Shown piece by piece: positions 30,756-39,447 of a stretch of 64,000 nucleotides of DNA (within the stretch, counting starts at the first letter, position 1; every line of letters starts with the position of its first letter). The DNA comes from Sphingopyxis flava. Lineage in GTDB: Bacteria > Pseudomonadota > Alphaproteobacteria > Sphingomonadales > Sphingomonadaceae. The stretch covers positions 220,640-284,639 of the forward strand of contig NZ_FUYP01000001.1 of the NCBI RefSeq assembly GCF_900168005.1. The letters are read 5' to 3'. Made by a program: the position numbers and the translations under genes. The notes beneath the pieces are model-generated. The model was given only the letters and a program-made list of their open reading frames with translations. It was not told the origin of the DNA and did not search any database.

Positions 30756-32583
30756 CCGGGCGACCCTCTATGCCGAGAGGGTAACGGCAGGATTGGTGGT
30801 TGCTGGGCCCCATGTAAGGAACGCTTGCCGCCGTCATTTCGACGACCTGGCCAAGGGTCCCGAGCGGGGTCTCTACTTCGATGAAGAGGCCGCCGATCGC
30901 GCGATCCGGTTCTTCGAAGAGAAGCTGAAGCTGAGCGAAGGGCAGTTCGAGGGCAAGCCGCTGCTGCTCCACGAAAGCCAGGCATTCAAGGTTGGATCGA
31001 TCTTCGGATGGAAGCGCGCGGACGGGGCCCGGCGATTTCGCAGGGCGTACATCGAGGAAGGAAAAGGTAACGGCAAGTCGCCGCTAGCGGGCGGCATCGG
31101 CCTGTATGGCCTGATGGCTGATCGCGAAGCCGGCGCCGAGATCTACGCAGCTGGCGCGACCAAGGACCAGGCGGGAATCCTGTTCCGCGACGCGATCAAG
31201 ATGCGGGCCCAGTCGCCGGATATACGATCTCGCACGAAGACCAGCGGCGGTGAAGGGAAAGAGTACAATCTCGCCTACCTAGCCAAGAGGTCGTTCTTCA
31301 AGCCGATCAGCCGGGAGGCGAAGCGTACCGGGTCTGGCCCCCGCCCCCATATGGCGCTGTGCGATGAGGTGCACGAGCATCCAGACCGCGGCGTGATGGA
31401 AATGCTCGAGCGCGGCTTCAAATTCCGACGCCAGCCGCTCTTGTTCATGATCACGAACAGCGGGACAGACCGAAATTCGATCTGCTGGGAAGAACATGAG
31501 CATGCGGTTCGGGTCGCCGCCGGAAACCCGCATGCGAAGGATGACGATCCGACTTATGTCGGGGAAGTTCTCGATGATACCACGTTCTCATATGTCTGCG
31601 CGCTAGATCCGGGCGACGATCCTCTCGAAGATCCCAGCTGCTGGGCGAAGGCGAATCCGCTGCTCGGCGTGACCATAACCGAGGAATATCTTGCCGGCGT
31701 CGTGGCCCAGGCCAAAGCGATGCCGGGAAAATTGAACGGCATCCTTCGCCTGCACTTCTGCAAGTGGACCGATGCCGAGACGGCCTGGATGACGCGAGAG
31801 GCCCTGGAGCCATGCCTCGCCGATTTCGATCCGGCGATTCATCACGGCAAGACGATCGTGGAAGGGATCGATCTTTCGCAGAATCGCGACCTGACCGTTA
31901 AAGCCAGCATCGTTGAAACCGGGAGTATGGACGTCGAGGTCATCGTCGAGGGCAAACCCGAAATTGTCTCGAAGCCGACCTATGATTGCTGGATCGAGGC
32001 CTGGACACCGGGTGATACGGTGGCGGCCCGCGCGCTGCGCGACAAGGCGCCGTACGACATCTGGGTCCGCGATGGGCACCTAAGCGCGCCGCCGGGGCAA
32101 AGCATTCGCTTCGACCATGTCGCGCAGGCAATCGCGGACGACAGCTGGGACTTTGACATCGCCTTGGCCGCCTATGACCGATACGCATTCAAGCGGTTCG
32201 AGGAAGAGTGCGACAAGCTGGGTCTGTCAATTGAGTTCGGCGAACATCCGCAGGGCGGGACGAAAAAGGGCAAGCCTACCGAAGCCATGAAGCGAGCGGC
32301 GCAAGCCGAGGGGAAAGAGGCTGAGGGTATGTGGATGCCCGGATCCCTGCGCGCTCTCGAAGACGCGATCCTCGAGCGCCGAATCCGGTTCAAGCGTAAT
32401 CCTGTCCTGATCAGCGCCATGATGAGCGCGGTCACGGATCATGATCGGTGGGGCAATTACTGGCTCGCCAAGGAACGAGCCACGAACAAGATCGACGCCG
32501 CAGTCGCTATTTGCATGGCAATCGGCGCGGCAATGGCATGCCGGAATATGGCCACGCCTTCATATCAAATCCTGGTCATCTAG
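30736..32583 (+). CDS. terL: Terminase large subunit
   Basis: The 615-aa packaging ATPase-nuclease has Walker A GKGNGKS at about 109-115 and Walker B ALCDEVHEH (Asp210-Glu211). The nuclease half contains VEGIDLSQNRDLT, a RNase H-like acidic motif, and AAYDRYAFKRFEEE. Length and motifs match HK97-type TerL. It also overlaps terS, implying coupled translation. Confidence 0.93.
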   Translation: MSSSTTDRATLYAERVTAGLVVAGPHVRNACRRHFDDLAKGPERGLYFDEEAADRAIRFFEEKLKLSEGQFEGKPLLLHESQAFKVGSIFGWKRADGARRFRRAYIEEGKGNGKSPLAGGIGLYGLMADREAGAEIYAAGATKDQAGILFRDAIKMRAQSPDIRSRTKTSGGEGKEYNLAYLAKRSFFKPISREAKRTGSGPRPHMALCDEVHEHPDRGVMEMLERGFKFRRQPLLFMITNSGTDRNSICWEEHEHAVRVAAGNPHAKDDDPTYVGEVLDDTTFSYVCALDPGDDPLEDPSCWAKANPLLGVTITEEYLAGVVAQAKAMPGKLNGILRLHFCKWTDAETAWMTREALEPCLADFDPAIHHGKTIVEGIDLSQNRDLTVKASIVETGSMDVEVIVEGKPEIVSKPTYDCWIEAWTPGDTVAARALRDKAPYDIWVRDGHLSAPPGQSIRFDHVAQAIADDSWDFDIALAAYDRYAFKRFEEECDKLGLSIEFGEHPQGGTKKGKPTEAMKRAAQAEGKEAEGMWMPGSLRALEDAILERRIRFKRNPVLISAMMSAVTDHDRWGNYWLAKERATNKIDAAVAICMAIGAAMACRNMATPSYQILVI

Positions 32584-32593
32584 GAGACCGACG

Positions 32594-33214
32594 ATGCAGA
32601 ACCGGGCTTACAGCGTCTTGCAGGTCAAGGCGTTCGACGATGACACGCGGAAATTCTCTGGAATCGCGACCACGCCGACCGTCGATCGCATGGGCGACAT
32701 CATCGACCCGCTCGGCGTGAAGTTCAAAAACCCGCTGCCCCTTCTTCACCAGCATTTCCATGACCGTCCGGTTGGGACCGTCAAGTTCAAGAAGCCGACG
32801 AAAGATGGCATCGAATTTGAAGCGGAAATCGCCAAGATCGAAGAGGACGGTCCACTGAAGGACCGCTGCGACACGGCATGGGGCGAACTGAAATACGGCT
32901 TGGTCCGTGCAACGTCGGTCGGCTTCAGGCCGATTGAGTATAGCTTCATGGACAATGGCGGGATTCGGTTTTCGGAAGTTGAGGTCTATGAACTTTCGAC
33001 CGTAACGATTCCGGCACAGCCAGACGCCGTGATTTTTGACACCATCAAATCCCTCGACGCCGCCGCGCGCAAAGCTGCCGGCGTCCCCGACCCCGAAATT
33101 CCGCAACCCGACGAGCCCGCTCCCCAGAGCAAAAAGGCTCGCGTCGTGAAGCTGGATGAGCCTGCCGAAGGATCGGTGGCACCCTTCGTTGTGCGCGAGA
33201 TCAAGCGCACCTGA
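32594..33214 (+). CDS. HK97-family prohead protease
   Basis: The 206-aa protein contains GIATTPTVDRMGDIIDPLGV, then LLHQHFHDRPVGTVK (catalytic His region) and GELKYGLVRATSVGFRPIE with the serine-type LVRATSVGF motif of peptidase U35. It trims the capsid protein during head assembly. The C-terminal tail is rich in Pro and acidic residues. TAGGAG stands before the ATG at 32594. It precedes the capsid gene directly. Confidence 0.9.
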   Translation: MQNRAYSVLQVKAFDDDTRKFSGIATTPTVDRMGDIIDPLGVKFKNPLPLLHQHFHDRPVGTVKFKKPTKDGIEFEAEIAKIEEDGPLKDRCDTAWGELKYGLVRATSVGFRPIEYSFMDNGGIRFSEVEVYELSTVTIPAQPDAVIFDTIKSLDAAARKAAGVPDPEIPQPDEPAPQSKKARVVKLDEPAEGSVAPFVVREIKRT

Positions 33215-33228
33215 CCAACCGGATTTGC

Positions 33229-33271
33229 ACGCCGTGAGGCGTCCAGTCCCTCAGATGGATTTTTCATCATG
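33229..33271 (+). promoter_or_regulatory. Leader of the major capsid gene: GUGA-loop hairpin and AGATGGA box
   Basis: ACGCC-GTGA-GGCGT forms a hairpin with a GNRA tetraloop at 33229-33242. It is followed by AGATGGATTTTTCATCATG (33253-33271), ending with the capsid start. The major tail protein has nearly the same last 19 bases (17 identical). The shared leader may raise translation of the two most abundant virion proteins. Confidence 0.6.
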
Positions 33272-34696
33272 AACATTGCGGAACAGATTCGCGCCTTCGA
33301 AGAGAAGCGCGCGGCCCTCGTTGCGGCCAATGAGGCGATCATCGCCAAGGCGGCCGATGAAGGCTCGACGCTCGACGCCGAGCAGGAAGAAGAGTTCGAC
33401 AACAACCAGGCTGACATCGAGGCCGTCGACAAGCATCTGAAGCGCCTGAAGGCGATGGAGGCGATGGCGAAGGCCAAGATCGAGGACGACAAGAAGAAGT
33501 CCGTTGCCCCCGCCGGCCAGAACGCCGAAGAGGCGTCTCTGTCGCGCTCGGGTCACCGCATCGAGGTCAAAGCTCAGCCCAAGCTTGAGCCGGGCCTTGA
33601 GTTCGCCCGCTTCGCCAAGGTCAAGGCCATCTCGCGTCTGGACAGCGAACCCGTCCTTCAGGTCGCGGAGCGCATGTATGGCGAGAACAGCAACGTCTAC
33701 GGCATGGTCAAGGGCCTGATGACCAAGGGCGCTGTCGTTCCCGGCTCGACCGCGAGCGGCAACTGGGCTTCGGATCTGGTTTCGGATGAGGGCGGCGCTG
33801 TCGCTGATTTCGTGGCCTATCTCCGCCCGGCAACGATCCTCGGCAAGTTCGGGACTAACGACGTCCCTGGCCTTCGCATGGTGCCGTTCCGCCAGCGTCT
33901 CATTTCCCAAACCGGCGGCGGCGCTGCCTATTGGGTCGGTGAAGGCAAGCCGAAGCCGCTGACCGCGTTCGATTTCGACGCAACCACGCTGGAGCCGAAC
34001 AAGATCGCGAATATCGCGGTCCTGACGGAAGAGAATATCCGCGATTCCAGCCCCAGCTCGGAAGCGATCGTTCGCGACAGCCTCCGCGACGCCATTGCGG
34101 CCGGCATCGATACCGCGTTCATCGATCCGTCGAATGGCGGCACGCCTAACGTCAAGCCCGCCTCGATCACCAATGGTGCGGCGGCGATCGTATCGGAAAG
34201 CTACTCGGACGCTGACGACATTCGTCTCGACGTCCGCTCGGTTTTCCAGAAGTTCATCGACGCGAACAACCCGCCCTCGTCCGGTGTCTGGATCATGTCG
34301 GCGACCAACGCTCTTGCGCTGTCGCTGATCCTGAATCCGCTCGGGCAGCGCGAGTTCCCCGGCATCAGCATGTCGGGCGGCGTGTTCGAGGGACTGCCGG
34401 CGATCGTGTCGGAATATGCCGGCGATACCGTCGCACTCGTGAACGCCTCGGACATCTACTTTGGCGACGAAGGCGGTGTGCAGGTCGACATGAGCCGCGA
34501 GGCTTCGCTCGAAATGCTCGACAGCGGGTTCACGCAGGACGGTTCGGCGGGGACCGGCGCTTCGCTGGTCTCGCTCTTCCAGAACAACCTGGTTGCGCTG
34601 CGCGCCGAGCGGCACCTGAACTGGAAGCGTCGTCGCCCGAGCGGCGTTGCTTACCTGACTGGCGTCGCATGGGGTGGACCGGTCAACCCGAGCTAA
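33269..34696 (+). CDS. Major capsid protein (HK97 fold)
   Basis: The 475-aa protein has an N-terminal coiled-coil delta region (about residues 1-85) rich in Ala/Glu/Lys, which the protease would remove. The capsid fold follows from about residue 140: GLRMVPFRQRLISQTGGGAA, then YWVGEGKPKP and TAFDFDATTLEPNKIANIAV, a classic HK97 pattern, and SLFQNNLVALRAERHLNWKR at the end. A UUCG-loop terminator follows. Confidence 0.94.
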   Translation: MNIAEQIRAFEEKRAALVAANEAIIAKAADEGSTLDAEQEEEFDNNQADIEAVDKHLKRLKAMEAMAKAKIEDDKKKSVAPAGQNAEEASLSRSGHRIEVKAQPKLEPGLEFARFAKVKAISRLDSEPVLQVAERMYGENSNVYGMVKGLMTKGAVVPGSTASGNWASDLVSDEGGAVADFVAYLRPATILGKFGTNDVPGLRMVPFRQRLISQTGGGAAYWVGEGKPKPLTAFDFDATTLEPNKIANIAVLTEENIRDSSPSSEAIVRDSLRDAIAAGIDTAFIDPSNGGTPNVKPASITNGAAAIVSESYSDADDIRLDVRSVFQKFIDANNPPSSGVWIMSATNALALSLILNPLGQREFPGISMSGGVFEGLPAIVSEYAGDTVALVNASDIYFGDEGGVQVDMSREASLEMLDSGFTQDGSAGTGASLVSLFQNNLVALRAERHLNWKRRRPSGVAYLTGVAWGGPVNPS

Positions 34697-34715
34697 TCCG
34701 GGTCGCATGAACGGC

Positions 34716-34745
34716 GGGCGGTCTTCGGGCCGCCCGTCATTTTTG
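34716..34745 (+). terminator. UUCG-tetraloop terminator after the capsid gene
   Basis: An 8-bp stem (GGGCGGTC / GGCCGCCC, one G-U pair) closes a TTCG loop. It is followed by GTCATTTTT. The hairpin is 20 bases after the capsid stop and would lower transcription into the portal region, leaving the capsid over-represented. Confidence 0.8.
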
Positions 34746-34756
34746 GAGAACGCGAA

Positions 34757-35083
34757 ATGGTCGACATGATCGCCACGAAACGCCTTAAATACGGCACCCG
34801 CCGCCTGTCAGCTGGCGAGCCGTTCGAGGCGCGTCACGACCGCGATGCGCGGTTGCTGATCGGCATCGGCAAAGCGCGCTATGCGACGCGCGATATGGTC
34901 GCGGATGATGCGCCTAAATACGTGCCGGTCGACCCGCGCCGGAACTCGCTTGACGACACGCATCGCCCCGCCGAGACCGACGAACGCCCCGCCCTTCGCG
35001 CCGAGTACGAAGCCAAGTTCGGCAAGCGCGCATTCCCCGGCTGGTCGGCCGAAGTGCTGCGCGAAAAGATCGCGGCCGGTTAA
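34757..35083 (+). CDS. Phage head-region protein of unknown function
   Basis: The 108-aa soluble protein contains KRLKYGTRRLSAGEPFEARH and RDARLLIGIGKARYATRDMV, and ends with AFPGWSAEVLREKIAAG. TTGGAGAAC supplies a ribosome binding site. Similar short proteins occur next to capsid genes of alphaproteobacterial phages. Function unknown. Confidence 0.68.
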   Translation: MVDMIATKRLKYGTRRLSAGEPFEARHDRDARLLIGIGKARYATRDMVADDAPKYVPVDPRRNSLDDTHRPAETDERPALRAEYEAKFGKRAFPGWSAEVLREKIAAG

Positions 35084-35244
35084 TGACCGAAATCCTCGCC
35101 ATGCTGCTGATCGCGCTGATCGGCGCTGGCCTCATCCTCTCGGGCATTTACTTGCTCGTCGGCACGGCGTGGACGCTGATCGCGGCCGGCATGGCCTGCA
35201 TCGCCTTCGCCGCCATCATTCGTAGGGGTGCCTATCGTGCTTGA
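35083..35244 (+). CDS. Small membrane protein (53 aa)
   Basis: The frame starts at the TAATG overlap and reads MTEILAMLLIALIGAGLILS, then GIYLLVGTAWTLIAAGMACI. Two hydrophobic helices fill the protein, ending RRGAYRA. Its tail overlaps the portal start. It may be a holin-like or accessory membrane protein. Confidence 0.6.
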   Translation: MTEILAMLLIALIGAGLILSGIYLLVGTAWTLIAAGMACIAFAAIIRRGAYRA

Positions 35245-36595
35245 ACGCGCCCTGTCCGTCATCTCGGCCGGTCTCGCGCCGCGCACCAAAGCCAATCTCG
35301 CATCCCCGGACAGCCGGGGCGGATGGTGGCCGCTTATCCGGGAAAGTTATCCCGGCGCGTGGCAGCAGAACGTCACGATCGACCAGACCGCGGTGCTGGC
35401 TTTCCATGCCGTCTTTTCGTGCATGACGCTCATTGCCTCAGATATTGCCAAGCTGCGCGTGAAGTTGGTTCGCTTCACCGATGGCATCTGGGAAGAGACC
35501 GCGAACGCCGCCTATTCGCCGGTGCTGCGCAAACCGAACGGTTTTCAGACCCGCATCCAGTTTTTCGAATCGTGGGTGCTGTCGAAACTCTCACGCGGCA
35601 ACACCTACGTCCTGAAAAAGCGCGACAACCGCAATGTCGTGACCGGGCTCTATGTGCTCGACCCGAACCGGGTGAAGCCGCTTATCGCCCCGAACGGCGA
35701 TGTCTATTACGAGCTTTCGACGGACAATGTGGCGGGGATCGAGCAGCCGACCGTGATTGTTCCTGCGAGCGAGATTATTCACGACCGCTTCAATTGCCTT
35801 TTCCATCCGCTTGTAGGGCTGTCGCCGATCTTCGCCTGCGGGCTCGCCGCAACGCAGGGCCTCAAGATACAAGAGAACGCGACGCACCTGTTCGCCAATG
35901 CCTCAAGGCCGAGCGGCATTCTGATCGCGCCGGGGCGCATCGATCCGGCAGCCGCGGCGGCAGTCAAGGAGGCTTGGGACACCGGCTTTACTGGTCAGAA
36001 CCGCGCAAAGGTCGCCGTGCTGGGCGACGGCATGAAGTTCGAAGGGCTGACGGTCGACCCGATTGACGCCCAGATGGTCGAGCAGATGAAGTGGACGGCC
36101 GAGGTTGTCTGTTCGACCTTCCACGTTCCTCCCTACAAGATCGGTGTCGGTGCGCTGCCGAGCTATAACAATGTGCAGGCGCTCAACGTCGAATATTATT
36201 CGCAATGCCTCCAGATCCTGATTGAGGCGATCGAGATCCTGCTCGACGAGGCTCTGGGCACCGGCGAAAAGCTCGGGACCGAGTTCGATATCGACAATCT
36301 GCTCCGCATGGACGGCGTGACGCAGATGGAAGTGCTCGACAAGGGCAAGAACCTTATGACGCCGAACGAAGGGCGGCGGAAGCTCGACCTCAAGCCGACG
36401 CCCGGCGGGGATAGCGTTTATCGCCAGCAGCAAGACTATTCGCTCGAGGCGCTGGCGAAGCGCGACGCGAAAGACGACCCGTTCGCGAAGGGCGATACCG
36501 GCACACAGGCGCCGCCCGCAGATGCAGCGAACGATAACGCGATGGAATTGGAAGCCGCCAAGGCGCTGCTCGTATTTCAGAAGGGGCTCATCTGA
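35237..36595 (+). CDS. Portal protein (HK97 type)
   Basis: The protein (about 452 aa) contains SCMTLIASDIAKLRVKLVRF, then KPNGFQTRIQFFESWVLSKL, LDPNRVKPLIAPNGDVYYEL, HDRFNCLFHPLVGLSPI and SNATHL-like ENATHLFANASRPSGIL. These are HK97 portal signatures. The GTG at 35237 was preferred to GTG 35228 because AGGGG then lies eight bases upstream. The portal stands after the capsid gene, not before the protease. Confidence 0.9.
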   Translation: MLERALSVISAGLAPRTKANLASPDSRGGWWPLIRESYPGAWQQNVTIDQTAVLAFHAVFSCMTLIASDIAKLRVKLVRFTDGIWEETANAAYSPVLRKPNGFQTRIQFFESWVLSKLSRGNTYVLKKRDNRNVVTGLYVLDPNRVKPLIAPNGDVYYELSTDNVAGIEQPTVIVPASEIIHDRFNCLFHPLVGLSPIFACGLAATQGLKIQENATHLFANASRPSGILIAPGRIDPAAAAAVKEAWDTGFTGQNRAKVAVLGDGMKFEGLTVDPIDAQMVEQMKWTAEVVCSTFHVPPYKIGVGALPSYNNVQALNVEYYSQCLQILIEAIEILLDEALGTGEKLGTEFDIDNLLRMDGVTQMEVLDKGKNLMTPNEGRRKLDLKPTPGGDSVYRQQQDYSLEALAKRDAKDDPFAKGDTGTQAPPADAANDNAMELEAAKALLVFQKGLI

Positions 36596-37413
36596 TGTTC
36601 GATGGCAAGGCCTTTGGCGAGGCGATGCTGGAAGCTGTGCGGGCCTATGTGGACCGCGCGACCGGCGCACTGGCCGCCGAAAACAAGTCCCTTCGCGATG
36701 AAAACGCGGAACTCGCCAAGCGCCTCGCCGCATTGGAAGCCCGCGAAATGCCGAGTCTCGAAGGCTACGCGACCGTCGAAGTCGCAAAATCGCTGATCAC
36801 CGACGCGGTTTCAGCCGCCATCGCCGAAATCCCTGTCCCGCAGGACGGCAAGAGTGTGGACCCGGAGGAAGTGCAGGCGATGGTCGACAAGGCTGTATCT
36901 GCCCTGCCCGCCCCTGAGGCGCCGCCGGACATGGCGGAAATTGGCAAGATGATCGAGGACGGGATCGCCAAGGCTGTGAAAGCTCTTCCGCCAGCGGAAA
37001 AAGGCGAACCGGGCATTGGCCTCGCCGGCGCGATGATCGACCGCGACGGCAATCTCGTCGTCACGACCAGCGACGGACGGACGCACAATCTCGGCCTGGT
37101 CGTGGGTAAAGACGGAAAGCCCGGAGAGACGTTCACGCTCGACGACTTCGACATCGAGCAGACCGACGAGCGGACGCTGGAGTTCAAGTTCCTGCGCGGC
37201 GACGTCATGCACACCTTTGAGCTGGAGTTCCCTGTCCCGATCTTCCGCGAAGCCTACAAAGAAGGCCGGGATTATCGGAAAGGCGACATGGTTGTCTGGG
37301 GCGGCAGCCTGTGGGCCGCGACGAAGGACACTGACGCCAAGCCGGACAGCCCCGATAGCGGCTGGATGATCGCCGCTCGCAAGGGGCGCGACGGCAAGAG
37401 CGCGAAGGAATGA
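36595..37413 (+). CDS. Phage protein with coiled coil and C-terminal binding-type module
   Basis: The 272-aa protein starts with a coiled coil (AENKSLRDENAELAKRLAAL). A low-complexity part with repeated MVDKAVSALPAP-like segments follows, then a beta-rich stretch (IDRDGNLVVTTSDGRTHNLG). The C-terminal module YKEGRDYRKGDMVVWGGSLW with SGWMIAARKGRDG resembles chitin/carbohydrate-binding domains found on phage surface proteins. It probably sits on the head or portal vertex. Confidence 0.65.
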   Translation: MFDGKAFGEAMLEAVRAYVDRATGALAAENKSLRDENAELAKRLAALEAREMPSLEGYATVEVAKSLITDAVSAAIAEIPVPQDGKSVDPEEVQAMVDKAVSALPAPEAPPDMAEIGKMIEDGIAKAVKALPPAEKGEPGIGLAGAMIDRDGNLVVTTSDGRTHNLGLVVGKDGKPGETFTLDDFDIEQTDERTLEFKFLRGDVMHTFELEFPVPIFREAYKEGRDYRKGDMVVWGGSLWAATKDTDAKPDSPDSGWMIAARKGRDGKSAKE

Positions 37414-37961
37414 GGCGCCTCGAAATCGGCCCCGGCGCTGAGAGACTGCCGGGCTTCGAGACCTTCAACCTCTTTCCCGGACCCTTCACCGATCATGTCG
37501 GTGATGCGCGGAAACTGCCTTTCAAGGATGGCACTTTCGGCGAGGTTTATTCGTCGCACTGCATCGAGCATATCGAATGGTTCGACGTAGAGGCCACGAT
37601 AGCCGAATGGGCGCGGGTTCTGGCGCCGGGTGGCTGGCTTGAGGTTCACACGGTCGATTCAACCGCGCTCATGCGGGCTATGCTCGAATGGGAGGAAACG
37701 GGCGAAACCAGCCGCTCGGCGGGGGCGTGGAAGCGCGAGCTGCACAAGGATCATCCCTTCGTCGCCGCTGCGGGCCGGATCCTCTGCTACGCCAAGCGGG
37801 GCGACCGGGGCGCGAACATGCATCGGGCTATCCTGACCCCGCGCTATCTGCGCGAGTGCTTCGAGCGGGCGGGACTGGTCGATCTGGAGACGGTGGACGA
37901 GCCGCGGGGCACGAAAAAGCATCGGGGCATCAACATGGGGCTACGGGGGCGGAAATGCTGA
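37410..37961 (+). CDS. Class I SAM methyltransferase (modification cassette)
   Basis: The 183-aa protein has motif I MRRLEIGPGAERLPGFETFN, then VGDARKLPFKDGTFGEVYSS and the post-motif HCIEHIEWFDVEATIAEWAR with VLAPGGWLEVHTVD. This is the Methyltransf_11 pattern often used on small molecules or sugars. It lies in a set of five coupled genes between portal-region and connector genes. Confidence 0.82.
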   Translation: MRRLEIGPGAERLPGFETFNLFPGPFTDHVGDARKLPFKDGTFGEVYSSHCIEHIEWFDVEATIAEWARVLAPGGWLEVHTVDSTALMRAMLEWEETGETSRSAGAWKRELHKDHPFVAAAGRILCYAKRGDRGANMHRAILTPRYLRECFERAGLVDLETVDEPRGTKKHRGINMGLRGRKC

Positions 37962-38803
37962 GCATCCGCACCCTGTCCGACATGGCGCGCATCATCACGG
38001 CGAACCTTCACCGGATCGACCGGGGCGCCTATGACTGCATCGTTGGCGTCCCTCGCTCGGGGATGATCCCGGCGAGCATCATCGCCACGCAGCTGCAAAT
38101 GCCGCTCGCCGATGTCGAGGGATATGGCCGAGGCATCGTGCATGGCCGCTCCGGTCGCCCTGTGGCGGCTGGGAACCGCATTCTGCTGGTCGATGATAGC
38201 TGCAACAAGGGCGGGGCGTTCAAGCGCGCTGTGGCCCTGCTGCCGAAGGGAACGAAGGCAACGCGCCTCGCGATCTTCGGCCCCTATCAGGTCGCGCCGG
38301 AATCGGTCTGCGATATGTGGTTCGAGACGGTGCACGGCCCGCGCGTCTTTGCATGGAACTGGACGAAGCACATTCGCCTACCGAGATGGGGCTTCGATTT
38401 CGACGGGGTTCTCTGCCGCGACAACACGAAGGCCGAGAATGACGATGGCCCGCGCTACGCCGAGTTTCTGTCGACTGCCGAACCGCTATTCATCCCGCAG
38501 CGCCCGATCGGGCACATTATCACCGGGCGGGCGGAGAAATATCGCCCCGAAACCGAGGCGTGGCTCGCGCGGCACGGGATGCAGTTTGAGAGCCTGACCA
38601 TGACCCCTTGGGCGACCAAGGGCGAGCGGATGGAGGCGATGCGGGCGACAGGTGGCCGCGGCGCGTGGAAGGCTGGGCACGCGGAAAGGCTGGGGGTCGA
38701 GATGTTTATCGAAAGTTGCCCGAAACAGGCGGGCATCATCGCGCGCGAGGCGGGTATCCCGGTCTTTTGCACGCTGTCGCAGGACGCTATTTTCCCATGC
38801 TGA
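37955..38803 (+). CDS. Phosphoribosyltransferase-HAD fusion protein
   Basis: The 282-aa protein has a PRTase half with CIVGVPRSGMIPASIIATQL and the PRPP loop NRILLVDDSCNKGGAFKRAV. The second half (from about residue 145) is HAD-like, with WGFDFDGVLCRDNT, GHIITGRAEKYRPETEAWLA and MFIESCPKQAGIIAREAG. Enzymes of this make-up are seen in sugar-nucleotide and glycan gene sets. The substrate is unknown. The start at 37955 overlaps the methyltransferase stop. Confidence 0.8.
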   Translation: MLSIRTLSDMARIITANLHRIDRGAYDCIVGVPRSGMIPASIIATQLQMPLADVEGYGRGIVHGRSGRPVAAGNRILLVDDSCNKGGAFKRAVALLPKGTKATRLAIFGPYQVAPESVCDMWFETVHGPRVFAWNWTKHIRLPRWGFDFDGVLCRDNTKAENDDGPRYAEFLSTAEPLFIPQRPIGHIITGRAEKYRPETEAWLARHGMQFESLTMTPWATKGERMEAMRATGGRGAWKAGHAERLGVEMFIESCPKQAGIIAREAGIPVFCTLSQDAIFPC

Positions 38804-39447
38804 CCGTCGCGCAGGAGAACGCGCTGCCGCTTGACGAGGCGCTGAAACGCTCGATCGGGACCACGCGCGATCGTGATCTGGCCGCGCTCTATGAATGGAT
38901 CGGCCAGAATTATGACACGGCCGCCTATGCGAAGGTGCAGACCGACTATCGGGGCCAGATCGATCCCAAGTTCGTGGCCGTCTGCGAGCGCGTGGGCAAA
39001 CTGCTCCCCGTTGCCCGCTGGCTCGGCTGGCACAATGCGAAGAGCCTGCGCACGCTCGATCTGGGCTCGGGCGCCGGGCATATGGGCCTCATCGCCAATT
39101 ATTACGGGCACAGCGCCGAAGGGCTGGACTGTTATGCGCTCTATGACGGCCTGCGCGCATTCTGGCGTCAACCGGCGATCCATCACCGGATCGAGGCGGG
39201 GCAACCCCTGCCGGTCGGGCGCTATCATTCGATCACGTCCATCCTGACCAACTATGGCCGCGACTGGTCGATCGGCGCGTGGGATGAATTTATCGGCCGC
39301 ATCCTTGCTGATCATCTCGAACCCGGTGGCGAATTCGTGATCAGCTTCCCCGGCGATCCGAACAAGCCGGCGCGGCTGCACCTTCGCAAACGGGCCTCGC
39401 GCATCGAGGGCCGACATATGTTTTTCAGGCGGGAGAATGCGCGGTGA
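38797..39447 (+). CDS. Second SAM methyltransferase (modification cassette)
   Basis: The 216-aa protein has RTLDLGSGAGHMGLIANYYG as motif I, then EGLDCYALYDGLRAFWR and HYHSITSILTNYG-like VGRYHSITSILTNYGRDW, and LEPGGEFVISFPGDPN. The N-terminal part is helical. It overlaps the PRTase-HAD gene by seven bases. Substrate unknown. Confidence 0.75.
   Translation: MLTVAQENALPLDEALKRSIGTTRDRDLAALYEWIGQNYDTAAYAKVQTDYRGQIDPKFVAVCERVGKLLPVARWLGWHNAKSLRTLDLGSGAGHMGLIANYYGHSAEGLDCYALYDGLRAFWRQPAIHHRIEAGQPLPVGRYHSITSILTNYGRDWSIGAWDEFIGRILADHLEPGGEFVISFPGDPNKPARLHLRKRASRIEGRHMFFRRENAR

Noticed and set aside
33251..34708. A 485-aa frame opposite the capsid gene
   Set aside because: It mirrors the capsid coding frame, is Arg/Asp-rich like other antisense shadows in high-GC DNA, and has no ribosome binding site.
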